A stretch of DNA of 64,000 nt from Burkholderiaceae bacterium (GCA_026125795.1 JAHCKM010000003.1:744001-808000); one strand, 5' to 3'. Numbered from the stretch's first letter, positions 45,559 through 54,147 are shown. Translations and numbers: made by a program. Notes: generated by a model not told the origin, from the letters alone.

Positions 45559-45672
45559 GTTGGCGGGAGGCACGCTTAGCGCGTGCCGTTGACGGGTGGC
45601 AGGCTCAGCGCGTGGCGTTGGGGGAGGCACGCTCAGCGCGTGGCGTTGGGGGAGGCACGCTCAGCGCGTGCC
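45559..45672. repeat. Four tandem 28-29-bp repeats
   Basis: Units begin at 45559, 45588, 45617 and 45645 and follow GTTGGSGGAGGCACGCTCAG plus CGCGTGSC with few changes; the third and fourth differ by one base. The last unit contains the final codons and stop of the DUF3500 gene (TGA at 45661-45663), so the array looks like a duplication of that gene's 3' end. Confidence 0.75.
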
Positions 45673-46752
45673 GTGGCCGTGTCCAGGGCTTGCGCCGCGG
45701 TAATGGTCGGCCAACACGTCGCGGCCCCAGTCGCCGTCAAAGTCGCGCCAGACCGAGTGCACGTGGTTGCCCCCCGAGTTGTCGAACTCGATCAGGAACT
45801 TGGCGCCTTGCACGCGAAAGTAGAACGGCTGCCCCGGCTCGGTGGGCCCGGCCCAGCCGAAGCGCAGCGAGGCCAGCCCGTTGCCTTCGCGCACACGCGC
45901 CAGCCGCGCCTGCACCAGCTCGGGCTTCAGGTGCTCGGCGAATGCGGTGATCAGCGTCAGCAGCTGAGCCTGTTGCGGCGCCGACAGCGCATCGAATCCG
46001 ATGCCCTGCGGCTCGGGCGCACGGGCTTGCGCGGCGTTGCGCGTGACGATGTCGCCGTAGGTTCGCGTGTCGAAGACGGCGCTGCCGCGCTGGGTCGGCG
46101 ACAACGATGCAAGCAGCGCGCGCGCCAGGTCTTCCTCGCGGCCCAGCACGCGCGTGCCGGCGCGCGGTGCGTTGCCGATGTCGCGCGGCATGCGCGCCGG
46201 GTTGGCACCGAAGAACTGCGGCAGCGTGGCGACGTAGCGGTCGCCTTGCAGCGTCCAGTGCAGCGACAGGTGATGGCCTTCGATGCGCCAGCCCCATGCG
46301 CGCTGGCCGGCGTCGGGCTCGCCGTAGATCGCCACCGCATAGTTGTCGGGGTCGCGCTGCAGGCCGAAGGTCTCGAGCTGGCGCAGCGCGATTTCCAGTG
46401 CCATCACCGCGCGCACCTTGTCGAGACCGTTTTCGCTCAGCGCCGTGCGCAGCAGCGCGGTGGTGGCACTGCGCTGCGCCGACGACATGTCGCGCCACGC
46501 GATGCCGGCACGCCGGCGCGGCGTGTAGTGCCAGTCGGTGCGTGCCGCCAGCGTGAACGGCTGCATCAGCGCGTCGCGGTCCGCGGCAGGCGTGGCATCG
46601 CGCAGGCGCGCCGCGGCGCTCGATGCACTGAGCGGCTCGGCTGCTGCGGGCACCATCGCCACCACCGCGGTCATCGCCGCGATGCGCCACAGCGCCGCGA
46701 CCCAACGCCGCTGCCGGCTGGCTGACGCGGCAACATTGGCGGCAGGCTCCAC
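45661..46752 (-). CDS. DUF3500 protein, exported
   Basis: A 363-residue protein. A basic start (RQRRWVAALWRIAAMTAVVA) and Ala-rich stretch form a signal peptide to about residue 38. The DUF3500 core has GIAWRDMSSAQRSA, DNYAVAIYGEP, GWRIEGHHLSLHWTL, FFGANPARM, and near the end FDNSGGNHVHSVWRDFDGDW. The His/Asp-rich end suggests metal binding. Function is unknown. The coding end lies in a tandem repeat, which could change the C-terminus between strains. Confidence 0.85.
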   Translation of the reverse strand: MEPAANVAASASRQRRWVAALWRIAAMTAVVAMVPAAAEPLSASSAAARLRDATPAADRDALMQPFTLAARTDWHYTPRRRAGIAWRDMSSAQRSATTALLRTALSENGLDKVRAVMALEIALRQLETFGLQRDPDNYAVAIYGEPDAGQRAWGWRIEGHHLSLHWTLQGDRYVATLPQFFGANPARMPRDIGNAPRAGTRVLGREEDLARALLASLSPTQRGSAVFDTRTYGDIVTRNAAQARAPEPQGIGFDALSAPQQAQLLTLITAFAEHLKPELVQARLARVREGNGLASLRFGWAGPTEPGQPFYFRVQGAKFLIEFDNSGGNHVHSVWRDFDGDWGRDVLADHYRGASPGHGHGTR

Positions 46753-46798
46753 GGGAGCGATGCTACGCGCTGCGCGTCCCTGCGTCGCGCACGCGCCG

Positions 46799-47320
46799 TC
46801 AGGGCGCGACTTCGGAGCGCTTGACCTCGAGGATCTCTTCCTTGCGAGCGGCCATCTTGGAAGCCATGGCCTGCAGATCGAGCTGCGTGCGTTGGACCTG
46901 CGGGAACACCAGGTCTTCTTCGTCGGTCACGTGCTGGTCGATGGCATCGCGCAACAAGCGCACGCGCGTGTTGAACAGCGGATCGCCCGCCGATGCGTCC
47001 ACCAGCTGCGCGATCAGCTCCTTGGCGCGCCCGTGCTCCTCGAGCGCCCGATCCAGCAGACGCGGGTCGGCGATCGACTTGCGCGCCGCCGGATAGAACA
47101 GCTCTTCCTCGATCATGGTGTGGGCCGTCAGCACGGCGCACAGGTTCTCGATCAGCGACTGCCGGCTGTCGGCGTCGGCATGCAATGCGCACAGCTCGTC
47201 GAAGCGTTCGAACAGCTGGCGCGCCTCGACATGGTCGGCCTTGAGCAGGGTGACGGCATCGGTGAGCGGGGCGGCGCGAGGGGTGCCGGCTGGATTCGCG
47301 CGGGCGGATGTTGCGGCCAT
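46799..47320 (-). CDS. Hemerythrin-like HHE domain protein
   Basis: A 173-residue cytoplasmic four-helix protein. Putative di-iron ligands are in LKADHVEARQLFERF, AHTMIEEELFYPA, LEEHGRAKELI and DQHVTDEEDLVFPQ. Such proteins bind O2 or NO, or store iron. The SD-like AAAGGAG precedes the ATG. An upstream in-frame stretch is not coding in character. Confidence 0.88.
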   Translation of the reverse strand: MAATSARANPAGTPRAAPLTDAVTLLKADHVEARQLFERFDELCALHADADSRQSLIENLCAVLTAHTMIEEELFYPAARKSIADPRLLDRALEEHGRAKELIAQLVDASAGDPLFNTRVRLLRDAIDQHVTDEEDLVFPQVQRTQLDLQAMASKMAARKEEILEVKRSEVAP

Positions 47321-47498
47321 GTGACACTCCTTTGCTGAAGACGCGAGCGCGATGCGGCAAGGCACGTTCCTTGGAGGTGCCCCTCGCAGTGCGCCCGACG
47401 GCCGCGGTTTCACGGCGCAAGTTTTGCCGACAAGACATCCATCCAACGGAATTCCGGTGCCCGGGTAAGCTTCGCGCGCAACCCCCACAGGCGAACCG

Positions 47499-47879
47499 AT
47501 GTCCCGATTGCGCCGATTGCTGGCCACCTTGGTCCTGTTGCTGGCCCTGCAACCGCCCGCCGACGCGGAGTTTCGCCGCGGCCGCCTCGGCTTCACGGTG
47601 TACGTGCAAGTCGACGGTTCGTATGCCAAGCCCGTGCTGAAATCGGTGCACGTGCAGGAGATCGAGCCCGGATCGCCGGCCGAAGCGGGCGGACTGCAGA
47701 TCGACGACGAGATCGTGCAGGTGCAGGGCAAGCGGCTGGCGGGCGCCAATGCGCGCGAGGTGGCGGCCATGGTGCAGGTCCCCCCAGGGCAGCGGCTGCG
47801 GCTCGTGGTGCTCGGCCGCGACGGCCATCGGCGCGAAGTGACGATCGTGGCCGGGCCGCCGGTGAAGAGCCGGCGCTGA
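47499..47879 (+). CDS. Small exported PDZ-domain protein
   Basis: A 126-residue protein with a signal peptide (residues 1-23, RLLATLVLLLALQPPADA). The rest is a single PDZ domain: VHVQEIEPGSPAEAGGLQIDDEIVQV, here in pieces, and ANAREVAAMVQVPPGQRL. PDZ modules bind C-terminal peptides; without a protease domain it may be an adaptor in the periplasm. Partner unknown. Confidence 0.83.
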   Translation: MSRLRRLLATLVLLLALQPPADAEFRRGRLGFTVYVQVDGSYAKPVLKSVHVQEIEPGSPAEAGGLQIDDEIVQVQGKRLAGANAREVAAMVQVPPGQRLRLVVLGRDGHRREVTIVAGPPVKSRR

Positions 47880-47925
47880 ACGCCGGCACGGAGGCCACGG
47901 CGCCAAGCCCTATGATCGGCGCGAC

Positions 47926-48207
47926 ATGATCCAATCCCGCCTGATCGGGTTGACCACCGCTGCGCTGGTGCTGGCCCTCGCCTTCGTGCTCAACCCCTCG
48001 GCGCAGAAGCACCGCGACGCGATCCGGGCCGCGGTGAAAGACCGCAGTCCGCTGGCCGGCGCGCTGGGCGTGGGCGCGCTGACCGCGTTCACGTCGACCT
48101 ACCAGTCGTGGGGCGTGTGCTCGTTCACCACGGTCAACGATCGCACCATCAGCATCGGCGCATTCGGCCTCGTGCACGTGCGCGACGTGGTGCCCGACGG
48201 CAAGTGA
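47926..48207 (+). CDS. DUF4359-like small membrane protein
   Basis: A 93-residue protein. One N-terminal membrane segment or signal anchor (LIGLTTAALVLALAFVLNPS) is followed by FTSTYQSWGVCSFTTVNDRT and GAFGLVHVRD, as in DUF4359. Function unknown. Its TGA overlaps the GTG start of the GrdB-like gene, implying co-translation. Confidence 0.75.
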   Translation: MIQSRLIGLTTAALVLALAFVLNPSAQKHRDAIRAAVKDRSPLAGALGVGALTAFTSTYQSWGVCSFTTVNDRTISIGAFGLVHVRDVVPDGK

Positions 48208-49127
48208 ATTCAGACGCGCCGATTCCGTACCTGCAGCGCACGCGCAGCTACTACCAGGCGCTCGGCTACAACGCGCCGTACGAGTGGGCGCGCCAGGACC
48301 AGGTGCCTCTGCAGCCGCTGGCCAAGCCGCTGAGCGAATGCCGCGTCGGCGTGGTGACCACCGCGGCGCCGTACCGGAGCGACAAAGGCGATCAGGGTCC
48401 CGGTGCGCCGTACAACGCGGCGGCCAAGTTCTACCGCGTGTACTCGGGCGATACCGCCGTCGATCCCGATCTGCGCATCTCGCACGTGGCGATCGATCGC
48501 GCGCACACCACTGCCGAGGACATCGGCAGCTACTTTCCGCTGGCGGCGCTGCGCCGCAGCGCGACGGCGCGCCGCATCGGCGGCGTCGGGCCGCGCTTTC
48601 ATGGCCTGCCCACCAATCGCAGCCAGCGCGTGACGCTCGAGGTCGACGTGCCCGAACTGGTGTCGCGTTGCTGCGCCGATGCGGTTGACGCGGTGCTGCT
48701 GGTGCCCAACTGCCCGGTGTGCCACCAGAGCGTGAGCCTGGCGGCGTGCGCGCTCGAGCGCGCCGGCATCGCCAGCGTCGTGATGGGTTGCGCCAAGGAC
48801 ATCGTCGAGCATGTCGGCGCGCCGCGGCTGCTGTTCACGGACTTCCCGCTCGGCAACGCAGCGGGCCGGCCGCGCGACGTCGCGTCGCAAGACCTGACGC
48901 TCGAGCTGGCGCTGCGCTTGCTCGAGAGCGCAACTGCGCCGCGTTGCACGGTGCAATCGCCGTTGCGCTGGAGCGAGGACCCGGCATGGAAGCTCGACTA
49001 CTGCAACATCGAACGCCTGTCCGCCGACGAGATCGCGCGCCGCCGCGCCGCCTTTGATGCCGGCAAGGCATTGGCCCGCCTGGTGCGCGACGACGCGGGC
49101 GTGGGCGAGAATCCAGCGCGCGCATGA
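48204..49127 (+). CDS. GrdB-like protein (glycine/sarcosine/betaine reductase B family), non-selenocysteine
   Basis: A 307-residue protein with a GTG start. The blocks RVGVVTTAAPYR, DLRISHVAIDRAHTTAEDIG, FPLAALRR and LLVPNCPVCHQSVSLAACALERAGI match the GrdB/PrdB selenoprotein family. In clostridial enzymes a selenocysteine does the reductive cleavage; here the position area has a Cys-x2-Cys (NCPVCHQ) and no in-frame UGA is read. The role in an aerobic proteobacterium is unknown. It is coupled to the DUF4359 gene upstream and a small gene follows after 9 bp. Confidence 0.78.
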   Translation: MNSDAPIPYLQRTRSYYQALGYNAPYEWARQDQVPLQPLAKPLSECRVGVVTTAAPYRSDKGDQGPGAPYNAAAKFYRVYSGDTAVDPDLRISHVAIDRAHTTAEDIGSYFPLAALRRSATARRIGGVGPRFHGLPTNRSQRVTLEVDVPELVSRCCADAVDAVLLVPNCPVCHQSVSLAACALERAGIASVVMGCAKDIVEHVGAPRLLFTDFPLGNAAGRPRDVASQDLTLELALRLLESATAPRCTVQSPLRWSEDPAWKLDYCNIERLSADEIARRRAAFDAGKALARLVRDDAGVGENPARA

Positions 49128-49136
49128 GGAGTTGAG

Positions 49137-49388
49137 ATGTCGCAACCGCACACCGAGCTGGTGTTCAGCACCGAAGACCAGGCCTGGATCCGCCGCGAGA
49201 AGATCGTGGTGCCCAAGTTCTGGCAGGGCCATGCAGTGCCGCCGCTGGTGGGCGACGTGGTGCGCTTTGGCGGGCGCCAGTTCGTGATCGAGGCTCGGCT
49301 GTGGGAGCACGTGGACGGCCAGCCGCTGCTGCGGCTGTTCGTCGGCAACGCACGCGCCGAGAGCGATACGTCGCTCGGCAGTCTTTGA
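49137..49388 (+). CDS. Small hypothetical protein
   Basis: An 83-residue protein, MSQPHTELVFSTEDQAWIRR start, with an SD-like AGGAG upstream. It has WQGHAVPPLVGDVVRFGGRQ and FVIEARLWEHVDGQPLLRLF, which look like a small beta-rich fold. No family recognised. It follows the GrdB-like gene by 9 bp and is probably part of the same transcript. Confidence 0.7.
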   Translation: MSQPHTELVFSTEDQAWIRREKIVVPKFWQGHAVPPLVGDVVRFGGRQFVIEARLWEHVDGQPLLRLFVGNARAESDTSLGSL

Positions 49389-49431
49389 TGAACCCACGCA
49401 GCATGCGGCAACTGGGCATGAAAGGTCAGGC

Positions 49432-50190
49432 ATGTTCGATCTGAAAGGCCGCGTGGCCATCGTCACCGGCGGCAACGGCGGCATCGGTCTCGGCATGGCC
49501 CGCGGCCTGGCGCGTGCGGGTGCGCGCGTGGTGGTGGCCGGGCGCAACGAGCAGAAGTCAAGCGCTGCCGTGCGAGAACTCAAGGCGCTGGGATCCGACG
49601 CGTTCGCGCTCGCGATCGACGTGACCGATGAAGCCGCGGTGCAGGAAATGGTCGATGCCGCGGCGCAGCGCTGCGGTCGCCTGGACATTCTGGTCAACAA
49701 CGCCGGCATCAACATCCGCAAGCCGGCGCACGAGCTGTCTCTGGCCGAATGGAAAGAGGTGATCGAGACCAACCTGACCAGCGCGTTCGTCTGTTCGCGT
49801 GCGGTCTATCCGCACCTGAAGCACAGCGGCGGGGGCAAGATCATCAACATCGGCTCGATGCTGTCGATCTTCGGTGCGTCGTTCGCGCCGGCCTATGGCG
49901 CCAGCAAGGGCGGCCTGGTGCAGCTGACCAAGTCGCTCGCGGTCGCGTGGGCCGGCGACAACATCCAGGTCAACGCCGTCCTTCCCGGCTGGATCGACAC
50001 CGATCTGACCAAGAAGGCGCGCGAGCAGCTGCAAGGCCTGCACGAGCGCGTGCTGGCGCGCACGCCGGCCGCGCGCTGGGGCGCGGCCGCTGACTTTGAA
50101 GGCATCGCCGTGTTCCTGTCGAGCGCGGCGTCCGACTTCATCACCGGCACCGCGATTCCGGTCGATGGCGGCTACTCGACGCAGGTCTAG
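49432..50190 (+). CDS. Short-chain dehydrogenase/reductase
   Basis: A 252-residue SDR of the gluconate 5-dehydrogenase/2-deoxygluconate dehydrogenase-like group. Cofactor motif TGGNGGIGLGMARGLARAG, then LVNNAGINIRKPAHEL, active-site Ser in NIGSMLSIFG and the pair YGASKGG. The ending SSAASDFITGTAIPVDGGYS is typical. The arginine in VAGRNEQKS suggests NADP(H). Substrate unknown. Confidence 0.9.
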   Translation: MFDLKGRVAIVTGGNGGIGLGMARGLARAGARVVVAGRNEQKSSAAVRELKALGSDAFALAIDVTDEAAVQEMVDAAAQRCGRLDILVNNAGINIRKPAHELSLAEWKEVIETNLTSAFVCSRAVYPHLKHSGGGKIINIGSMLSIFGASFAPAYGASKGGLVQLTKSLAVAWAGDNIQVNAVLPGWIDTDLTKKAREQLQGLHERVLARTPAARWGAAADFEGIAVFLSSAASDFITGTAIPVDGGYSTQV

Positions 50191-50214
50191 GATGCCCCAC
50201 GCTCACGCGCAGGC

Positions 50215-51144
50215 ATGAACGTCTTCATCGCCGGCGGCACCGGGGCGATCGGCCGGCACCTCGTGCCGCTGCTGGTGCGCAGTGGCCATCGCGTGACCGC
50301 GTTGACGCGCAGCGCGCAAGGCGCGGCTGCGCTGCAGGCGATGGGTGCGACCGCGGTGCTCGGCGACGTGTTCGACCGCGCGCGGCTCGAGGCCCACATG
50401 GCCGAATTCGAGCCCGAGGTGGTGTTGCACCAGCTCACGGCTTTCAGCACCACCGACGGTGACCCGCTGCAGGCGACCATCCGCGTGCGCACCGAAGGCA
50501 CACGCAACCTCGTGGCAGCGGCGCGCGCGGCCGGCGCGCGCCGCCTGATCGCACAGAGCATTTCGTTCGTCTGCTCGCCGCGGCACGATGGCCTGGCCGA
50601 CGAAGACACGCCGCTTTACCTGGACGCGCCGCCGGCGATGCGCCCGTTGGTGGACTCGATCGCCACGTTGGAAGCCGAGACTCTTGGCGCGGTCAACCCG
50701 ATCGGCACGGTGTTGCGCTACGGTTTCTTCTATGGCGCGGGCACGAACTTCCATCCTGAAGGAGCGACCGCGGCGGCCATTCGCAAGGGACGCCTGTCGC
50801 TGGTGGGCGAAGGCGCCGGCCGTTATTCGTTCATCGGGCTGCCCGATGCCGCCGCCGCCACGCTGCAAGCCCTGCAGCGCGGTGCCGGCGGCGTGTTCCA
50901 CATCGTTCAAGACGCGCCGGCGGCATTGCGCGAATGGCTGCCTTGGGTCGCGCAGCGGCTCGGCGCGCCGATGCCGGCGTCGCTGGACGTGGCCGCGGCG
51001 CGCCGGCAGCTGGGCGACACGATGGTCTATTTCATGAACGAGCAGCGCGGTGCCAGCAACGCCAAGGCGCGGCGCGAGCTCGACTGGGTGCCACGCGAGA
51101 ACTCCTGGCGCCTTGCCTTCGATGCGCTGTTTCCGCCACGTTGA
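50215..51144 (+). CDS. NAD(P)-dependent epimerase/dehydratase family protein
   Basis: A 309-residue extended SDR. The Rossmann motif MNVFIAGGTGAIGRHLVPLL opens the protein, followed by GATAVLGDVFDRARL. The usual YxxxK is not clear (VDSIATLEAE), and the end AKARRELDWVPRENSWRLAF is typical of sugar epimerase-like or NmrA-like proteins. The substrate cannot be assigned. Confidence 0.87.
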   Translation: MNVFIAGGTGAIGRHLVPLLVRSGHRVTALTRSAQGAAALQAMGATAVLGDVFDRARLEAHMAEFEPEVVLHQLTAFSTTDGDPLQATIRVRTEGTRNLVAAARAAGARRLIAQSISFVCSPRHDGLADEDTPLYLDAPPAMRPLVDSIATLEAETLGAVNPIGTVLRYGFFYGAGTNFHPEGATAAAIRKGRLSLVGEGAGRYSFIGLPDAAAATLQALQRGAGGVFHIVQDAPAALREWLPWVAQRLGAPMPASLDVAAARRQLGDTMVYFMNEQRGASNAKARRELDWVPRENSWRLAFDALFPPR

Positions 51145-51149
51145 GACCC

Positions 51150-51572
51150 ATGGCCACGCGGCGCCGGACCCATCCATCCCAACGACTGGCACGACAGTCG
51201 GTGGAGCTCGCGCTGGCTGCGCCGCAGGTGGTGATGCACCGCCTGTCGCGCATGGCGCTGGCCGGTGCGTCGCCGACGCAGCGCGACCGGCGCGAGTTCG
51301 TGCGCATGGGCCAGGAGAAGGCGCTGGCGTTCTGCCAATCGGGCGCTGCGTTCTGGGGCGAGCTGCTGCGCATGCAGTTGCAGATGGCGCAGGCCTGGCT
51401 GGTCGCCGGCTGGGCCGTGGCGCTCGGTGCGCGGCCGAAGGGCTTGCCTGCCAGCCATTCGCAACGCGCCGCGGCGCGCGCATGGTCGGCCGCGCTCGGG
51501 CCGCTGCACGTTACGGCTGTAGCGAACGCGCGCCGCCTGGGCGGTGGCAAGCGCCGCAAAATGCGCGCATGA
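51150..51572 (+). CDS. Phasin-like, polyhydroxyalkanoate granule-associated protein
   Basis: A 140-residue, helix-rich, basic protein. RLARQSVELALAAPQVVMHRLSRMALAG and RDRREFVRMGQEKALAFCQS, taken in parts, match a Burkholderiales family annotated as PHA granule-associated phasin. The C-terminus is Lys/Arg-rich (GGGKRRKMRA), which could contact DNA. It overlaps the next gene by 4 bp. Function assignment is by resemblance only. Confidence 0.68.
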   Translation: MATRRRTHPSQRLARQSVELALAAPQVVMHRLSRMALAGASPTQRDRREFVRMGQEKALAFCQSGAAFWGELLRMQLQMAQAWLVAGWAVALGARPKGLPASHSQRAAARAWSAALGPLHVTAVANARRLGGGKRRKMRA

Positions 51573-52168
51573 CGCGCATCGCCATTCTCACCTTCGACGG
51601 TTTCAACGAGCTCGATTCGATCGTTGCGCTGGGCATCCTGAGCCGGGTGCGCAAGACCGATTGGCACGTCACGCTGGCCTGCCCCACGCCGACCGCCACG
51701 TCGATGAACGGCGTGACGGTGCACGCGCAGTCGACGCTGGCCGGGGCCAACTCGGCCGACGCCGTGATCGTGGGCAGCGGCGTGCGCACGCGCGAGATCG
51801 CCGCCGATGCGGCATTGATGTCGGCGCTGCAGCTCGACCCGAAGCGGCAGTTGATCGGCGCGCAGTGCTCCGGCACGCTGCTGCTGGCCAGGCTGGGATT
51901 GCTGGGCACGCTGCCGGCGTGCACCGACCTGACAACCAAGCCCTGGGTGCAGGAGGCCGGCGTCGAGGTGCTCAACCAGCCATTCGTGGCGCACGGCAAC
52001 GTGGCCACCGCCGGCGGCTGCCTGGCGTCGCAGTACCTGGCCGCATGGTTGCTCGCGCGTTTGCTCGGGCGTGAGGCGGCCGCGGCCGCGCTGCACTACG
52101 TGGCGCCCGTAGGGGAGAAGGAGCTCTACGTGTCGCGTGCCATGGAGCACGTGGCGCGCTGCATCTAG
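51569..52168 (+). CDS. DJ-1/PfpI family protein
   Basis: A 199-residue protein. IAILTFDGFNELDSIVALGI opens the flavodoxin-like fold, and the nucleophile elbow cysteine is in GAQCSGTLLLARLGLL. ATAGGCLASQYLAAWLLARL is like the GATase-1 domain of AraC-type regulators, without the DNA-binding part. It could be a glyoxalase/deglycase-like or isonitrile hydratase-like enzyme; not decided. Confidence 0.85.
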   Translation: MTRIAILTFDGFNELDSIVALGILSRVRKTDWHVTLACPTPTATSMNGVTVHAQSTLAGANSADAVIVGSGVRTREIAADAALMSALQLDPKRQLIGAQCSGTLLLARLGLLGTLPACTDLTTKPWVQEAGVEVLNQPFVAHGNVATAGGCLASQYLAAWLLARLLGREAAAAALHYVAPVGEKELYVSRAMEHVARCI

Positions 52169-52238
52169 CCGCGCCGCGATCGATGGCACTTTGCGCCCGA
52201 CATGCGCTCTAATCCGACCGCATGGTGAGGAGCCATTG

Positions 52239-52589
52239 ATGCACGCGTGGTTTCGGGCGGGGCTGCTTGTTGCGCTGGCGCTGCTGCCGTGGGCCGCGCG
52301 TGCCGAGTCGCTGCGCTGCAGCGGCGGCATCGCCAGCGAAGGCGACTCGCGCCTGTCGGTGGTCTACAAGTGCGGCCAGCCGATGATGCGAGACTCGTAC
52401 TGCGCGCCGGTGTACTTCAGCCAGAGCCGCAACCTTTACCTCGTGCCGGAGCCGTTTGCCAGCGCGTACCTGCCGTGCCAGCAGACCGAGGAGTGGCTGT
52501 ATGACCGGGGCCCCGGCAATCTGGTGGCCACGGTGCGCATCCGTTCCGGCGTGGTCCAGTCCATCGTCTACGGGCGCCAGCCGCGCTGA
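52239..52589 (+). CDS. DUF2845 exported protein
   Basis: A 116-residue protein. Signal peptide residues 1-23 (FRAGLLVALALLPWAARA). The mature part has LRCSGGIASEGDSRLSVVYK and CGQP with several cysteines (likely disulfides), then TEEWLYDRGPGNLVATVRI, as in DUF2845. GAGGAG precedes the ATG. Function unknown. Confidence 0.8.
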   Translation: MHAWFRAGLLVALALLPWAARAESLRCSGGIASEGDSRLSVVYKCGQPMMRDSYCAPVYFSQSRNLYLVPEPFASAYLPCQQTEEWLYDRGPGNLVATVRIRSGVVQSIVYGRQPR

Positions 52590-52607
52590 CGCAAGCCAGG
52601 GGGCGCG

Positions 52608-52988
52608 ATGGCGATCGGCTGGCTGACCGTGCTGAAGATCGTGCCGTGGGCCGACGTGATCCAGAACGCACCGGTCGTCGTCGACGGCGCGAAGAAGCTC
52701 TGGAACGCAGCGTCGCGCCAACCCCGCCAGCCCGCGGCCGCGCCGCAACCGACGAGCACCAGCCCGATCGCGCAACTCGAAGGCCGCATCGACGCGCTCG
52801 AAGCCACGCTCGCCGACCAACATGCGCAGCTGTTGGCGTCGTCCGAGTTGATCAAGGCGCTGGCCGACCAGAACGCCCAGCTGATCGGTCGTATCGATGC
52901 ACAGAGGCGCAAGCTGATGTGGCTCGGCGTCATCAGCGGCGTGGCGGCGCTGGCCGCGGCTTCGAGCTTGTGGCTGCAGTGGACGTGA
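52608..52988 (+). CDS. Coiled-coil protein with C-terminal membrane segment
   Basis: A 126-residue protein. The N-terminus (WLTVLKIVPWADVIQNAPVV) is followed by a Pro/Ala/Gln linker, a coiled coil (residues about 55-100, LEGRIDALEATLADQHAQLL) and a final hydrophobic helix (LGVISGVAALAAASSLWLQW). It looks like a membrane-anchored spacer protein. No family function known. Eighteen bp separate it from the DUF2845 gene. Confidence 0.75.
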   Translation: MAIGWLTVLKIVPWADVIQNAPVVVDGAKKLWNAASRQPRQPAAAPQPTSTSPIAQLEGRIDALEATLADQHAQLLASSELIKALADQNAQLIGRIDAQRRKLMWLGVISGVAALAAASSLWLQWT

Positions 52989-53081
52989 ACGGGTCGATGA
53001 CCCTGGTCGTCGAGGACCCGGTGCCCGGCATCGAGCTGACCTTGGGGCGCCGCGCCTGATCGAGCCGAAGGAGCACAGAAC

Positions 53082-53567
53082 ATGTCGACCATCGAATCGC
53101 GGCTGGCTGCGCTGGGGCTGCAACTGCCGGCCGCGCTTCAGGCGCCGCCCGGCGTCAAGCTGCCGTTTCAGTTCGTGCGCGTGGCTGGCACGCGCGCCTA
53201 TGTCTCGGGCCATGGGCCGCAGAACGCCGACGGCTCGATCGCGCAGCCGCTGGGCAAGCTCGGTCGCGAGCTCACGGTGGAGCAGGGTTATCGACAGGCA
53301 CGCAGCGTGGCGCTGGCGATTCTCGGCAGCCTCAAGCGCACGCTCGGCGACCTCGAGCGCGTGCGTCAATGGAACCGCGTGTTCGGCATGGTCAATTCGG
53401 CGCCGGGCTTCAACCAGCAGCCGGTGGTGATCAACGGCTTCTCCGATCTGATCCTCGAGCTATACGGTCCCGTTGCCGGTGGCCACGCGCGCAGCGCCGT
53501 CGGCATGGCCGAGCTGCCGTTCGACATTCCGGTGGAGGTCGAGGCCGAGGTCGATCTGCACGCATGA
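53082..53567 (+). CDS. RidA/YjgF-like protein (YjgH-type)
   Basis: A 161-residue protein of the longer RidA subfamily. LPFQFVRVAGTRAYVSGHGP, GYRQARSVALAILGSLKRTL and NSAPGFNQQPVVINGFSDLI are family blocks; the ending VEVEAEVDL replaces the classical arginine motif, so deaminase activity is uncertain. A good SD-like AAGGAG lies upstream. It is followed closely by two small DUF genes. Confidence 0.85.
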   Translation: MSTIESRLAALGLQLPAALQAPPGVKLPFQFVRVAGTRAYVSGHGPQNADGSIAQPLGKLGRELTVEQGYRQARSVALAILGSLKRTLGDLERVRQWNRVFGMVNSAPGFNQQPVVINGFSDLILELYGPVAGGHARSAVGMAELPFDIPVEVEAEVDLHA

Positions 53568-53578
53568 GGGGACGTGGC

Positions 53579-53860
53579 ATGTGCCGCAACATCAAGACCT
53601 TGTTCAACTTCGAGCCGCCGGCCACCGAGCTGGAGATCCGCGACGCGTCGCTGCAGTTCGTGCGCAAGCTGAGCGGCTTCACCGTGCCGTCCAAGGCCAA
53701 CGAGGCAGCCTTCGAGGCCGCGGTGGAGAAGGTGGCCGCTGCCGCGCGCGAGCTGATCCGCTCGATGGTGACGCAGGCGCCGCCGCGCAACCGCGAGGTG
53801 GAGGCCGCCAAGGCGCGCGAGCGCTCTGTGGCTCGCTTCGGCGCGCGCGAGGAGGCGTGA
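53579..53860 (+). CDS. DUF2277 small protein
   Basis: A 93-residue protein beginning MCRNIKTLFNFEPPATELEI, the highly conserved DUF2277 start; this decides for the ATG at 53579 rather than 53564. FVRKLSGFTVPSKANEAAFE is also conserved. Function unknown. The gene is 11 bp after RidA-like and 2 bp before the DUF3303 gene. Confidence 0.85.
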   Translation: MCRNIKTLFNFEPPATELEIRDASLQFVRKLSGFTVPSKANEAAFEAAVEKVAAAARELIRSMVTQAPPRNREVEAAKARERSVARFGAREEA

Positions 53861-53862
53861 GC

Positions 53863-54147
53863 ATGCTGTTCATGGTGATCGAGCGCTTTCGCGACAACGA
53901 CATGGTTCCGGTCTACGAGCGCGTGCGCGACAAGGGCCGTTCGCTGCCCGACGGACTGACCTACATCGACAGTTGGATCGAACCCAACTTCTCGCGCTGT
54001 TTCCAGCTGATGGAGTGCGACGACGCGCGCCTGCTGCAGGAGTGGGTGTTGCGGCTGCGCGGCTCCGGTGCCAGCTTCGAGTTCATCCCGGTGGTCCCCA
54101 GCGCGCAGACGCGCGAGGTGGTGGCCCCGCACTTGAGGGCGCCGTGA
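53863..54147 (+). CDS. DUF3303 small protein
   Basis: A 94-residue protein starting MLFMVIERFRDNDMVPVYER. It has LPDGLTYIDSWIEPNFSRCF and FQLMECDDARLLQEWVLRL, typical for DUF3303, a ferredoxin-like single-domain family of unknown role. It overlaps the GST gene by one base (TGATG). Confidence 0.82.
   Translation: MLFMVIERFRDNDMVPVYERVRDKGRSLPDGLTYIDSWIEPNFSRCFQLMECDDARLLQEWVLRLRGSGASFEFIPVVPSAQTREVVAPHLRAP

Noticed and set aside
45559-45672. CRISPR-like array
   Set aside because: The units are contiguous 28-29-bp tandem repeats without spacers and no cas genes are present.
48204-49127. Selenocysteine-containing GrdB
   Set aside because: No in-frame TGA interrupts the gene and no SECIS-like need is apparent; the cysteine version is read through directly.
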